Below, one piece after another: positions 8,831 through 17,446 of a DNA stretch of 64,000 nt. Numbering within the stretch: position 1 is the first letter of the stretch; each line of letters opens with the position of its first letter. The notes beneath the pieces were generated by a model. It saw nothing but the letters and a program-made list of their open reading frames with translations. It had not been told where the DNA came from and made no database searches. A program made the translations under genes and the position numbers. Source of the DNA: an uncultured Paracoccaceae bacterium (GTDB lineage Bacteria; Pseudomonadota; Alphaproteobacteria; Rhodobacterales; Rhodobacteraceae); contig CANNFQ010000013.1 of NCBI GenBank assembly GCA_947503925.1, forward strand, positions 1 through 64,000, written 5' to 3'.

Positions 8831-9030
8831 TGGTGATCAAGGTTGAACATGAAATGCATCAACGGCGGCGCGGGCGCAATATGGGCGTCGGGCTGCTGCT
8901 GATCGGGTTCATCGGGATCATCTTTGGCCTGACGGTGGTCAAGGTTTTGCAACTGGGTGATGCCGCACAGTTTGAAAAATTCGACCATGTGGCGCGCCCA
9001 CAGATCGTGCCGGAAGAGGGCAGCAACTAA
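8830..9030 (+). CDS. Small single-span membrane protein of the cox operon
   Basis: 66 residues. A basic N-terminus (HQRRRGRN) is followed by one transmembrane helix (MGVGLLLIGFIGIIFGLTVVKVL) and a short polar tail. The start overlaps the ctaB stop by one base (TGATG), and its stop overlaps the ctaG start by one base (TAATG). Small proteins of this shape are regularly found between ctaB and ctaG in alphaproteobacteria and are thought to help oxidase assembly or form a small subunit. I infer that role from position only. Confidence 0.75.
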   Translation: MVIKVEHEMHQRRRGRNMGVGLLLIGFIGIIFGLTVVKVLQLGDAAQFEKFDHVARPQIVPEEGSN

Positions 9031-9644
9031 TGGCGTTGTTTCCCAACCTCAAAGGGCCGCAGCGGACGGTGGTGCAGACAACATCTGTCGTTGTGATCAT
9101 GGGGGCGCTTGCCTGGGCTTCGGTGCCGTTTTACGACTGGTTCTGCCGGGTAACAGGTTTTGGTGGGGCGACGAACGTGGCCGAGACGGGCAGCGATGTC
9201 ATCCTCGATCAGACGATCAACGTGCGGTTTGACGCGTCACTGGAACGGGACATGCCATGGACGTTTCAGCCGGAAATCCGCGAAATGGAAATCCGCATCG
9301 GTGAAACTGGCCTGGCCTTTTACGAGGCGCATAACCCGCTGGATGTCCCCGTGGCGGGGCAGGCAGCTTACAACGTGACCCCCTATGAGGCGGGCGCGTT
9401 TTTCGACAAGATCGAATGCTTCTGTTTTACCGAACAGGTGCTGCAACCGGGTGAAACCGTGATGATGCCGGTCAGTTTTTTCGTGGATCCCGCCATCGTG
9501 GATGACCGTGAAGGGCAATATGTGCATACGATTACGTTAAGTTACACGTTTTACCAGATTGATCTGCCCGAGACTGAAATTCAGGCCGCACTGGCCGCTG
9601 AAACTTTGACAACGGCGCCGCAAGACGCCATAGAAACGAACTGA
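9030..9644 (+). CDS. ctaG: Cytochrome c oxidase assembly protein CtaG (Cox11)
   Basis: This 204-residue Cox11-family copper chaperone delivers copper to the CuB site of oxidase subunit I. It has one N-terminal transmembrane helix (about residues 13-32), then a periplasmic immunoglobulin-like domain. The copper-binding motif is present as [13 protein letters not shown] near residue 130. It is translationally coupled to the upstream small gene by a one-base overlap and followed by coxC after 25 bp. No anomalies. Confidence 0.96.
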   Translation: MALFPNLKGPQRTVVQTTSVVVIMGALAWASVPFYDWFCRVTGFGGATNVAETGSDVILDQTINVRFDASLERDMPWTFQPEIREMEIRIGETGLAFYEAHNPLDVPVAGQAAYNVTPYEAGAFFDKIECFCFTEQVLQPGETVMMPVSFFVDPAIVDDREGQYVHTITLSYTFYQIDLPETEIQAALAAETLTTAPQDAIETN

Positions 9645-9669
9645 AGACAAGCCGATAGGAACTGACCGC

Positions 9670-10470
9670 ATGGCGCACGCAAAGAACCACGATTATCACA
9701 TTCTGCCACCGTCGATCTGGCCGCTGATTGGCGGCGTGGGTGGTTTCACCATGCTGTTCGGGGCAACCTTGTGGATGCATGGGTCGGGACCATACCTATT
9801 CCTGATCGGTTTGGCGGCCGTGCTTTACGTCATGTTTGCATGGTGGTCTGACGTTGTGGCCGAAAGCCGGGTGGGCGACCACACACCGGTTGTGCGCATC
9901 GGCCTGCGCTATGGTTTCATCATGTTCATCATGTCCGAGGTCATGTTCTTTGCAGCATGGTTCTGGTCATTCTTCAAACATGCCATGTATCCGATGGGGC
10001 CGCAAAGCCCGGCGGTTGATGGTGTCTGGCCACCTGTGGGTATTGAGACATTCGACCCATGGCACCTGCCGCTGATCAACACGCTGATCCTGCTCTGTTC
10101 CGGTGCGGCAGCGACATGGGCGCACCACGCGCTGGTCCACGAGAATAATCGCGAAGACATGAAATGGGGCCTGATCCTTGCCGTTGCGCTGGGTGCCTTG
10201 TTCACCGTCTTTCAGGTTTACGAATATAGCCACGCGGCGTTCGGCTTCTCTGGCAATATTTACGGCGCAAACTTTTTCATGGCGACAGGGTTTCACGGGG
10301 CGCATGTTCTGATCGGCACGATCTTCCTGCTGGTCTGCCTGATCCGGCTGCAGCGCGGTGATTTCACGCCCGAGAAGCATATCGGGTTCGAAGCTGCTGC
10401 GTGGTACTGGCACTTCGTTGACGTCGTTTGGCTGTTCTTGTTTGCAGCTGTCTATGTCTGGGGCGGCTAA
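9670..10470 (+). CDS. coxC: Cytochrome c oxidase subunit III
   Basis: 266 residues with seven predicted transmembrane helices. The family signatures are visible: the WPL..G start of helix 1, the R-x-G-x-x-Y-G-x-x-x-F-I-x-S-E-V-x-F-F region at about residues 76-95, the HHAL segment, and [10 protein letters not shown] / [12 protein letters not shown] near the C-terminus. It stabilises subunit I of aa3 oxidase. It follows ctaG by 25 bp and ends before a perfect palindrome. Confidence 0.97.
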   Translation: MAHAKNHDYHILPPSIWPLIGGVGGFTMLFGATLWMHGSGPYLFLIGLAAVLYVMFAWWSDVVAESRVGDHTPVVRIGLRYGFIMFIMSEVMFFAAWFWSFFKHAMYPMGPQSPAVDGVWPPVGIETFDPWHLPLINTLILLCSGAAATWAHHALVHENNREDMKWGLILAVALGALFTVFQVYEYSHAAFGFSGNIYGANFFMATGFHGAHVLIGTIFLLVCLIRLQRGDFTPEKHIGFEAAAWYWHFVDVVWLFLFAAVYVWGG

Positions 10471-10486
10471 CAACAGAAGCCACAGC

Positions 10487-10512
10487 GTAAGATGGGTTTA
10501 AACCCATCTTAC
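10487..10512. repeat. Perfect 26-bp palindrome after coxC
   Basis: GTAAGATGGGTTT is followed directly by its exact reverse complement. This is the same sequence family as the paired hairpins at 7822-7883, so coxC is followed, and ctaB preceded, by related structures. No T-run follows. It may protect mRNA ends or reduce read-through into surf1. Confidence 0.75.
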
Positions 10513-10565
10513 ATCCATCAAACGCGCGGGCCATCACCGCGCGTTTCGCAGTTTGAAGGCCTGGA

Positions 10566-11243
10566 ATGCTGCGTAAGATCCTTTTCCCTTTGATCCTTGG
10601 TATCGCCGGATGTGGCGTGCTGATCAGCCTTGGCCTGTGGCAAGTTGACCGGCTGGCCTGGAAGGAGGGTGTCCTAACGGACATCAATGCCCGGCTCGCG
10701 GCTACCCCCAAAGAGCTGTCATTTGATGTGACAGAGGCGGCGGATGAATATAGCCGTCTGACCCTGACAGGCACCCCGACGGGCACGGAACTGCATGTGC
10801 TTGTGTCCGGCACGGCGGCGGGTACCGGCTACCGCGTCATTTCGGCTTTGCAGACATCGGACGGGCTAATCCTGCTGGATCAGGGGTTGCTGGCGCTGGA
10901 TGACAAGGATGCACCGCCGGTGACTGCGCCGATGCAGATCACTGGCACCTTGCTTTGGCCGGATGATGTCAACAGCAACACGCCCGCCCCGGATCTGGGC
11001 AAGAATATCTGGTTCGCCCGCGATATCGATGCTATGGCCGATGCCTTGCAGACCGCGCCCCTGCTGGTTGTGGCCAGTACCACAACCCCGCCAGACCCGC
11101 GCTTGACGCCCCTGCCTGTCACCACCGCAAATATCAAGAATGACCATCTGGAATATGCAATCACATGGTTCTTGCTGGCCCTCGTCTGGGGGATTATGAG
11201 CCTGTATCTGATTATCCGGACAACCCGGCCAAAGGACGCCTGA
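10566..11243 (+). CDS. SURF1-family cytochrome oxidase biogenesis protein
   Basis: 225 residues with the SURF1 layout: an N-terminal transmembrane helix (about residues 5-24, ending in LGLWQVDRLAWKE, the conserved LG-x-WQ-x-x-R motif), a periplasmic domain, and a second helix near the C-terminus (about 197-217, preceded by NDHLEYAITWF). It assists heme A insertion into oxidase subunit I. It lies 95 bp after coxC and 4 bp before thrC, so it is probably cotranscribed with thrC. Confidence 0.93.
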   Translation: MLRKILFPLILGIAGCGVLISLGLWQVDRLAWKEGVLTDINARLAATPKELSFDVTEAADEYSRLTLTGTPTGTELHVLVSGTAAGTGYRVISALQTSDGLILLDQGLLALDDKDAPPVTAPMQITGTLLWPDDVNSNTPAPDLGKNIWFARDIDAMADALQTAPLLVVASTTTPPDPRLTPLPVTTANIKNDHLEYAITWFLLALVWGIMSLYLIIRTTRPKDA

Positions 11244-11247
11244 CCCG

Positions 11248-12630
11248 ATGCGCTACATTTCGACCCGTGGCACTGCCCCTGTATTGAGTTTTGAAGAGGC
11301 CATGCTGACCGGGCTTGCCCGCGACGGTGGGCTTTATGTGCCCGAAGATATCCCCACCCTGACCCATGCGCAGATCGCCGCGATGGCGGGTAAATCCTAT
11401 GAGGATGTCGCCTATGACGTCATGCGCCCGTTTATTGGCGACACGTTCAGCGATGCGCAGTTTCGCGAATTGGTCGCCCGGGCTTATGCCGGTTTCGGCC
11501 ATGCCGCCCGTGCCCCATTGGTGCAGCTGGACAACAACCATTTCCTGCTGGAACTGTTTCACGGACCGACGCTGGCCTTCAAAGACTTTGCCATGCAATT
11601 GATCGGCCAGATGTTTCAGGCCGCTTTGTCCCGGTCGGGTGATCGGGTGACGATTGTGGGGGCCACATCCGGCGACACGGGCTCTGCCGCGATTGAGGCG
11701 TTTCGGGGGCTGGATGCGGTGGATGTGTTTATCCTCTACCCCCATGGTCGGGTTTCCGAAGTGCAGCGCCGCCAGATGACCACCCCGACGGAATCCAACG
11801 TGCATGCGCTGGCTGTTGATGGTGATTTTGATGATTGCCAGGCGATGGTCAAAGACATGTTCAATGACTTCGCCTTCCGCGAAGCGGTGAAACTGGCCGG
11901 TGTGAATTCAATCAACTGGGGCCGGGTGCTGGCCCAGGTGGTTTATTATTTTACCGCCGCCGTGTCGCTGGGCGCGCCGCATCGCGCGGTCAGCTTTACC
12001 GTGCCTACTGGCAATTTCGGCGATATCTTTGCAGGCTACATTGCCAAGCAGATGGGCCTGCCGATTGCCGATCTGGTGGTCGCGACCAACTGCAATGACA
12101 TCCTGCATCGCACATTGGAAACGGGTGCCTATACCAAGGAAGGGGTGACCCCCACGATCAGCCCGTCTATGGATATTCAGGTCAGTTCGAATTTTGAGCG
12201 CGCCTTGTTCGACGCCTATGGGCGGGACGGGGCCGCGGTTGCCGGGCAGATGGACGACCTCAAACAAGGTGGTTTCCAGATCAGTCAGGGCGCCTATCAG
12301 ATGCTGAAGGACACGTTCAAATCGGGCCGTGCATCCGAGGAAGAGACGCAGGCCACGATCAAATTCTACCGTGCAAAACATGGTGAGCTGCTGTGCCCGC
12401 ACACGGCTGTCGGCGTGCATGTGGCCGAGGCACATTTGGGCACAACCCCCATGGTCACCCTTGCCACGGCCCATCCCGCGAAATTCCCTGATGCCGTGAA
12501 AGCTGCCTCTGGCGTCGCGGCACCCCTTCCCCCGCGCATGGCGGACCTGTATGACCGACCAGAGCGCGTGACACGCGTATCGGGGGAATTGGCGGCCATT
12601 CAGGCGGTTATCAGGGAACGGATTACGTAA
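11248..12630 (+). CDS. thrC: Threonine synthase
   Basis: This 460-residue PLP enzyme converts O-phosphohomoserine to threonine. The PLP lysine lies in LAFKDFAMQ near residue 113, and the phosphate-binding loop GATSGDTGSAA is near residue 140. The N-terminus MRYISTRG and the length fit the long fungal/gram-negative ThrC type. It starts 4 bp after surf1, and its TAA stop is immediately followed by the TTG start of the M16 peptidase. Threonine biosynthesis is functionally unrelated to the oxidase genes, so this is a conserved neighbourhood rather than a pathway operon. Confidence 0.97.
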   Translation: MRYISTRGTAPVLSFEEAMLTGLARDGGLYVPEDIPTLTHAQIAAMAGKSYEDVAYDVMRPFIGDTFSDAQFRELVARAYAGFGHAARAPLVQLDNNHFLLELFHGPTLAFKDFAMQLIGQMFQAALSRSGDRVTIVGATSGDTGSAAIEAFRGLDAVDVFILYPHGRVSEVQRRQMTTPTESNVHALAVDGDFDDCQAMVKDMFNDFAFREAVKLAGVNSINWGRVLAQVVYYFTAAVSLGAPHRAVSFTVPTGNFGDIFAGYIAKQMGLPIADLVVATNCNDILHRTLETGAYTKEGVTPTISPSMDIQVSSNFERALFDAYGRDGAAVAGQMDDLKQGGFQISQGAYQMLKDTFKSGRASEEETQATIKFYRAKHGELLCPHTAVGVHVAEAHLGTTPMVTLATAHPAKFPDAVKAASGVAAPLPPRMADLYDRPERVTRVSGELAAIQAVIRERIT

Positions 12631-13899
12631 TTGACGGTAGAACTACACACGCTGTCCAACGGGTTTCGGATTGTCACCGAAAACATGCCCGGGCTGAAAT
12701 CATCCAGTATCGGTATCTGGGTGCAGGCCGGGGGGCGGCACGAACGGGTTGAGCAGAACGGGATCGCCCATTTCCTGGAACATATGGCGTTCAAGGGAAC
12801 CAAGACGCGCAGCGCCTTGCAAATCGCCGAAAGTATCGAAGATGTGGGCGGCTATATCAACGCCTATACCAGTCGGGAAATGACCGCTTATTACGCCCGC
12901 GTGCTGGAGGATGACGTGGGGCTGGGCCTGGATGTGATCGCCGATATCCTGTTGAACCCCGTCTTTGACCCTGCCGAGATCGAGGTCGAGCGCGGCGTGA
13001 TCCTGCAGGAGATTGGACAGGCGCTGGATACGCCAGACGATATCATCTTTGACTGGCTGCAAGAGGTGGCTTACCCAGATCAGGCATTGGGGCGCACGAT
13101 CCTTGGGCCAACGGAACGGGTCAGCGCGTTTTCACGTGATGATCTGGAGGGGTTTGTTGGCGAACATTATGGCCCCAACCAAATGATCCTTGCCGCTGCC
13201 GGCGCAGTGGATCATGCGGAGATTGTGAAACAGGCCGAGGCGCTGTTTGGGCATTTGCCTGCTGTCGCCCGCGCGCCGGAACTGATGCAGGTCGCCAGCT
13301 TTGGCGGTGGTGAACGGCGCGAAAACAAGGCGCTGGAACAGGTGCATTTTGCGTTGGCGCTGGAAGGGCCGACCTATCGCGATCCGGCCATCTACACCGC
13401 GCAGATCTATGCCAGCGTCATGGGCGGGGGCATGTCATCGCGCCTGTTTCAGGAAGTGCGGGAAAATCGCGGGCTGTGCTATTCCATCTTTGCGCAGGCC
13501 GGTGCCTATGAGGATACCGGTCTGACGACGATCTATGCGGGCACCAGTGCCGAACAGATTGCCCAGCTGGCAAATATCACCATTGATGAGATGAAGCGGG
13601 CAGGCGATGACATGACCGCCGAAGAAGTCGCCCGCGCCCGCGCCCAGATGAAAGCTGGCTTGTTGATGGGGCTGGAAAGCCCGTCTAACCGCGCGGAACG
13701 TCTGGCGCGGCTTTTGTCGATCTGGGACCGTATTCCAACCATCGATGAAACGGTCGAGCGGATTGACGCGGTCACGACCGGCGATGTCAAAGCCTTTGCC
13801 GGGCAGATGGCCGGACAGGCCGGGACGGCCATGGCGCTATATGGCCCAGCAGAGGCCGCTCCAACGCTGGATGCGTTAAAGGCCCGGCTCGCTGCCTGA
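12631..13899 (+). CDS. M16-family zinc peptidase (processing-peptidase-like)
   Basis: 422 residues of the pitrilysin/mitochondrial processing peptidase family. The inverted zinc motif HFLEH (HxxEH) is near residue 46, with the downstream glutamate in EVERGVILQEI. The glycine-rich loop GGGMSSRLFQEVRE near residue 268 is the second family signature. The start is TTG at 12631, directly abutting the thrC stop. It fits because the protein then begins MTVELHTLSNGFRIVTE, the usual N-terminus of these peptidases, and no ATG is near. The stop overlaps the next gene (TGATG). Natural substrates are unknown. Confidence 0.94.
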   Translation: MTVELHTLSNGFRIVTENMPGLKSSSIGIWVQAGGRHERVEQNGIAHFLEHMAFKGTKTRSALQIAESIEDVGGYINAYTSREMTAYYARVLEDDVGLGLDVIADILLNPVFDPAEIEVERGVILQEIGQALDTPDDIIFDWLQEVAYPDQALGRTILGPTERVSAFSRDDLEGFVGEHYGPNQMILAAAGAVDHAEIVKQAEALFGHLPAVARAPELMQVASFGGGERRENKALEQVHFALALEGPTYRDPAIYTAQIYASVMGGGMSSRLFQEVRENRGLCYSIFAQAGAYEDTGLTTIYAGTSAEQIAQLANITIDEMKRAGDDMTAEEVARARAQMKAGLLMGLESPSNRAERLARLLSIWDRIPTIDETVERIDAVTTGDVKAFAGQMAGQAGTAMALYGPAEAAPTLDALKARLAA

Positions 13900-14483
13900 T
13901 GCTGGGGACCAAGAAAAAGGTCCGCATCGAAACAGAGCGGCTGACCCTACGCCCACCTGCCCATGGTGATTTCCGGGCCTGGACGGCGCTGCGGCGCGAC
14001 AGTGAAAGCTTCCTCAAACCGTGGGAGCCGACCTGGGCGCAGGATCATCTGACGCGCAAAGCTTTCACCAACCGGGTCTATTGGGCGCAGCGATCCATTG
14101 CCAACGGCACTGCAGTGCCGCTGTTTTTGCTGCGGCGGTCCGATGACATGCTGCTGGGTGCGATCACGCTGGATAATATCCGCCGCGGTCCGGCGCAGGC
14201 TGGGACCACGGGGTATTGGATCGGAGCGCCCTTTGCGCGGCAAGGCTATATGAAAGAGGCGATCAAGGCCGTCGTCCACCATGCGTTTACCGTGCTGGAT
14301 ATCAGCCGGATGGAGGCAGGGTGCCTGCCGGAAAATGATGCATCGCGCCGATTGCTTGAAAAATGCGGTTATAAATACGAAGGCGTGGCGCAAAGCTATC
14401 TGCAGATCAACGGGCGTTGGCGGAACCATGTGCTTTACGCCAATCTGCGCCATGACCGGCGTGGCAAAACGGATGTAGGATGA
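13899..14483 (+). CDS. GNAT acetyltransferase, RimJ/RimL type
   Basis: 194 residues. The start IETERLTLRPPAHGDF is typical of the RimJ/RimL class that acetylates protein N-termini or amino groups. The C-terminal part has NDASRRLLEKCGYKYEGVAQ, the class signature for acetyl-CoA binding and substrate closure. The start overlaps the peptidase stop by one base, and its stop overlaps the next gene by 4 bases, so it is part of the thrC-peptidase transcription unit. Whether it acts on ribosomal protein S5 (RimJ-like) or another target cannot be decided here. Confidence 0.9.
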   Translation: MLGTKKKVRIETERLTLRPPAHGDFRAWTALRRDSESFLKPWEPTWAQDHLTRKAFTNRVYWAQRSIANGTAVPLFLLRRSDDMLLGAITLDNIRRGPAQAGTTGYWIGAPFARQGYMKEAIKAVVHHAFTVLDISRMEAGCLPENDASRRLLEKCGYKYEGVAQSYLQINGRWRNHVLYANLRHDRRGKTDVG

Positions 14484-15169
14484 TACGCACAGCCGCCCTT
14501 CTTTGGATTTGTCTGTTCTTTCCTCATATCCTGTGGGCCGACAATCCAAGACTGCGCCTCGGCGTCGAAAGGGTTGATGCGCAAGAGGCGACACTTGCCT
14601 ACCCGGTTGAGGCCCCCTGGCGCTGCGACGCACCTTTCACACCGGCAACTTTGGCCGCCAGTCAGCCGCTGGTTGCCCACTGGGTCGACGAACGGTTTTT
14701 TCAGGATGCGGTGGCAGAGGCCAGAAATATCACCATCCGCCGTGGTAATGAGGCCGCCGCTCAAATACGGAAACGTCAGTTTCAGCGCGAGGCGTGGCAT
14801 AGATCACAGGTCGACCTGCGTTTGAATGTGTTTCTTCAACTTTGCGACTATGAAGGTTTCTTCGATGTCGTCGCGGTTGACTATGAACTGCGTGGGCAAA
14901 TTGGTGATGGCCCTGTGGCGCTGTCTGGCAGCAGGCGCGCCGATGATGCGCATGATGTACAGATCACTTATGTTGGGCCAGAATGGGACCAGCAGAATGA
15001 TACGTTTTCGGCGCGCTATTCCTATTTGAACAACACTGTTGGCCAGATGGACATATCGTTGGGCCTGCGGCAGAACGGATTTGTTGAAACCGTTGAGGGC
15101 GGTGTTCTGGACGCTGATATCACCGTGTATGGCGTGACCATCAATGTCCAAAAAAAGGCAGAGAATTGA
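14480..15169 (+). CDS. Unrecognised exported protein
   Basis: 229 residues. The N-terminus MIRTAALLWICLFFPHILWA is a clear Sec signal peptide with cleavage expected after A-D. The mature part is soluble, with two cysteines (CDAPF, CDYEGFF) that could form a disulfide and a C-terminal half rich in beta-prone stretches. I do not recognise a family. It overlaps the preceding acetyltransferase by 4 bases and the following gene by one, so the three are likely cotranscribed. The next gene encodes another exported protein with paired cysteines, so the two may work together in the periplasm or envelope. Confidence 0.7.
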   Translation: MIRTAALLWICLFFPHILWADNPRLRLGVERVDAQEATLAYPVEAPWRCDAPFTPATLAASQPLVAHWVDERFFQDAVAEARNITIRRGNEAAAQIRKRQFQREAWHRSQVDLRLNVFLQLCDYEGFFDVVAVDYELRGQIGDGPVALSGSRRADDAHDVQITYVGPEWDQQNDTFSARYSYLNNTVGQMDISLGLRQNGFVETVEGGVLDADITVYGVTINVQKKAEN

Positions 15170-15831
15170 TGGGTACGCGCCGTTCCATGCTTTGCCGCGG
15201 GTTATTGGTAGCAATGCTCATCCAACCTGCCACCGTTTTTGCGCAAGAGCCCAGTACGGTGTTGGATGTGTCATTTGATGCAGAAGCAACGATGCGGCCA
15301 ACAACAACCAGCGACGTCGCCTGCCCGGCAAATTTCGCGCCCGTGATGATCGCGGCGGTCGCCAACCCGGAGCTTGGCACACGCGGCACTGGCCATAAAG
15401 TCGGCCCGTTGGTCCGTCGTGGCGGAATGGTGGAGAGAACCGTTCCCGTTCCCGCGTTTCAGAGCAAGGTTGAAATTCAAGTTTTCGGATGTCGTCTGAA
15501 ACGTCATTTCCTGCCAGTATCCGGGCGGCTCACTGTTGAGATTGATCAGCCTGGATCAGCATCCTATCGCCACGTCTTCACAAATGAAGGCGGCACGGCC
15601 ACACGTCGCGTTATCACTGACTTTCGTGCAATACTGATGGGACCGGAACGGGAGTTTGGCGTCATGTACCTGTCCGATCCACTGATACCCGCGACCAAAG
15701 ACGTTGTCGGTACATTAAGCGTTGGATTGTCCCGGGGGCTAGGAGCCGACGACATGTGCATAGATGTCGGGACCTGCAATTACGGCTTTGGTTCTGTTGC
15801 GGCGCAACTTGTGCTAACGGATGCCGGGTAG
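15169..15831 (+). CDS. Unrecognised exported protein
   Basis: 220 residues from the ATG at 15169, which shares one base with the upstream stop. A TTG one codon earlier is possible but unneeded. It begins MGTRRSMLCRGLLVAMLIQPATVFAQE, a signal peptide with cleavage likely after A-Q. The mature protein has four or so cysteines (ACPANFAP, FGCRLK, DMCIDVGTC), consistent with periplasmic disulfides. No family recognised. A strong bidirectional hairpin follows the stop directly. Confidence 0.7.
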   Translation: MGTRRSMLCRGLLVAMLIQPATVFAQEPSTVLDVSFDAEATMRPTTTSDVACPANFAPVMIAAVANPELGTRGTGHKVGPLVRRGGMVERTVPVPAFQSKVEIQVFGCRLKRHFLPVSGRLTVEIDQPGSASYRHVFTNEGGTATRRVITDFRAILMGPEREFGVMYLSDPLIPATKDVVGTLSVGLSRGLGADDMCIDVGTCNYGFGSVAAQLVLTDAG

Positions 15832-15856
15832 AAAAGTCTTCGTTACGAAGACTTTT
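15832..15856. terminator. Bidirectional intrinsic terminator
   Basis: AAAAGTCTTCG (15832-15842), a 3-nt loop, then CGAAGACTTTT (15846-15856). The stem starts at the base after the stop of the + strand gene, and the A/T flanks make it work in both directions. It sits between convergent genes. Confidence 0.75.
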
Positions 15857-15864
15857 CCCGTCGC

Positions 15865-15886
15865 CAGATTTTTTGCTGAAAATCTG
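15865..15886. terminator. Second convergent-end hairpin
   Basis: CAGATTTT (15865-15872) pairs with AAAATCTG (15879-15886) around a 6-nt loop. It abuts the stop of the minus-strand gene at 15888. The AAATCTG core is the same as in the two hairpins at 32497-32588. Confidence 0.65.
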
Positions 15887-15887
15887 T

Positions 15888-16304
15888 CTACTTCGCCCGC
15901 AGCCGATTGTTCCGTGCATTATGCTCCAATTCCACCAGCCCCAGCATTTCCAGCACGGGCGAAACATAATTGGCGAAGCGGCCCCGGTAACCTTTGCGCA
16001 GCCCGTAATATCCGCCGACGGGGTTATCTTCGCGGCGCGCCCAATGTTCCAGCGTGCCTTCCTTCACTGGTTTGCCTTCATCGGCGTTGCCCAGTGGCAT
16101 CCAATCGCCATGCGTTTTCAGCATCGCGTGGGCATCTTCAATAGCGCGTAACTGATAGGATAGCCGCGTCTTGCCCACTTGCACGATCAAGGCAGGCGGA
16201 TCAGCCGTCTCATCCTTCCAGACCTCAAAATCAGAGCTTTGTGGTGGTGTTTTCAGGATCCACGGATCGCCTGCGACCCCCATCCCATATGTGACCCGGT
16301 TCAT
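15888..16304 (-). CDS. Small conserved-type protein of unknown function
   Basis: 138 residues, soluble, no signal peptide and no membrane segment. The N-terminus reads MNRVTYGMGVAGDPWILKTPP and the C-terminus is basic. Aromatic and charged residues are mixed in a way typical of small intracellular domains, but I do not recognise the family. Its start overlaps the end of the SRPBCC gene by 4 bases (ATGA), so the two are translationally coupled and probably act on the same compound. Both are divergent from the YafY-type regulator and likely under its control. Confidence 0.8.
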   Translation of the reverse strand: MNRVTYGMGVAGDPWILKTPPQSSDFEVWKDETADPPALIVQVGKTRLSYQLRAIEDAHAMLKTHGDWMPLGNADEGKPVKEGTLEHWARREDNPVGGYYGLRKGYRGRFANYVSPVLEMLGLVELEHNARNNRLRAK

Positions 16305-16723
16305 GCTGTGCCTTCCGCTGCGGATTTCAATGCGTTTGCAAATTTTTCATAGCTTGGTTGCAGGTCCGGAATGAACCGCGTGATCAGTCTTTTCAGTGGG
16401 CCGGAGTAGGTTTCCTGCATCTGGAACCGTGTCCCACTGCCTGTGGCGGTCAGGATAAACTGCCGATTTCCCAAAAACAGCCCCAGCGGCATGCCGCCGT
16501 GCCATTCCATCTGCTTTTCAGGGTCCCACACCGCCACTTTGATTGGGAAGGCCCGTGTTGGGTCGACCTCTGACCAGAGTTTGAAAGATTGGCCCGGCCC
16601 GATCTGCCCGTCAATCCTGATGATACTGAATGTGCCGTCCGAGAGCTGGGCAGCATCGGTCAGGATCGCCCAGAGCTTGGCGGGTGGAGCCGCGATGTCG
16701 CGGCTGACATGATAGGGTGTCAT
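16301..16723 (-). CDS. SRPBCC-family (START/Bet v 1-like) protein
   Basis: 140 residues. The start HVSRDIAAPPAKLWAILTDAA is the typical first strand and helices of the SRPBCC fold, which binds hydrophobic ligands in a deep pocket. The W-x-P-E-K-Q-M-E-W and G-T-R-F-x-M-x-E-T-Y blocks also match polyketide-cyclase/dehydrase-like members. I chose the ATG at 16723 because AAGGAG lies at ideal spacing. A start 12 codons upstream has none. It is the first gene of a two-gene unit facing the YafY regulator. The ligand is unknown. Confidence 0.87.
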   Translation of the reverse strand: MTPYHVSRDIAAPPAKLWAILTDAAQLSDGTFSIIRIDGQIGPGQSFKLWSEVDPTRAFPIKVAVWDPEKQMEWHGGMPLGLFLGNRQFILTATGSGTRFQMQETYSGPLKRLITRFIPDLQPSYEKFANALKSAAEGTA

Positions 16724-16766
16724 GATTTCTCCTTGTCTTGACACTGTTCGGCTTAGCAACCCTAAT

Positions 16767-16783
16767 ATGACATCTTATGTCAT
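16767..16783. promoter_or_regulatory. Palindromic operator in divergent promoter
   Basis: ATGACATCTTATGTCAT: perfect 7-bp arms around CTT. It lies in the 75-bp gap between the SRPBCC gene (start 16723, minus) and the regulator gene (start 16799, plus), the expected place for an autoregulated divergent operator of the YafY-type regulator. Confidence 0.65.
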
Positions 16784-16798
16784 GTTTGAGAGGTCGAT

Positions 16799-17410
16799 TT
16801 GCGCGCATCCCGTCTTTTGCAAATCTTGCTTTTGTTGCAGAACCGGGGTCGGCTGACCTCGGTCCAACTGGCCACGGAACTGGAGGTCACCCCGCGTACC
16901 ATCCTGCGGGATGTGGATGCGATGACCGAGGCCGGTTTGCCGGTCATCGTGTTTCAGGGCAATCAGGGTGGGATCGAGCTGGGCTTCAACTATCGCACCC
17001 GCCTGACCGGCCTTGATCAGGATGAGGCCGAGGCGCTGGGTGTTTTGCTGGGCGCGGATCTGCCTGCGCTGGGCCAGCTTGGCATGGCGGATGCCGCAAG
17101 GCGGGCCAAGGCGAAGCTGGTTGAGAGCTTTCCCGACAAGGTGCGTGATGTGACGCAAGGGGCGATGGGTAAGTTCCGAATCGTGGCGGATGATCCGGGT
17201 AAGGACCCGCGCGTTGCGGCTTTTGCCGATGCGGTGCGGGATGGCCGGACCGTGCGGATCAGGGCGAACGGGGCGGATGCGCAAGTGGTGCATCCGGTTG
17301 CGATCAAGCTGTCGAAAGAGGGATGGGAGATCAACGACAGCCTATCCGGCGATGCCATTCCGCTTCATGACTGCGGCGACATAAACATCTCGGCGCATAC
17401 GTTTAACTGA
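16799..17410 (+). CDS. YafY-type transcriptional regulator (HTH_11, WYL-like)
   Basis: 203 residues. The N-terminal winged helix (residues 1-60, RLLQILLLLQNRGRLTSVQLATELEVTPRTILRDVDAM) is the HTH_11 domain of YafY/DeoR-like regulators. The middle has GLDQDEAEALGVLL, and the C-terminal part resembles the start of a ligand-binding WYL region but is short. The start codon is TTG at 16799, preceded by GAGAGG; no better ATG exists. It is divergent from the SRPBCC pair with a palindrome between them, so it probably controls both. Its effector is unknown. Confidence 0.85.
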   Translation: MRASRLLQILLLLQNRGRLTSVQLATELEVTPRTILRDVDAMTEAGLPVIVFQGNQGGIELGFNYRTRLTGLDQDEAEALGVLLGADLPALGQLGMADAARRAKAKLVESFPDKVRDVTQGAMGKFRIVADDPGKDPRVAAFADAVRDGRTVRIRANGADAQVVHPVAIKLSKEGWEINDSLSGDAIPLHDCGDINISAHTFN

Positions 17411-17446
17411 ATATCCCGCCCGGCACCGCAGTGCGATGCCCTTTGT

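Noticed and set aside
12631..12640. Frameshift between thrC and the M16 peptidase
   Set aside because: The peptidase starts in a normal way at TTG and both proteins are full length, so no fusion or frameshift is needed.
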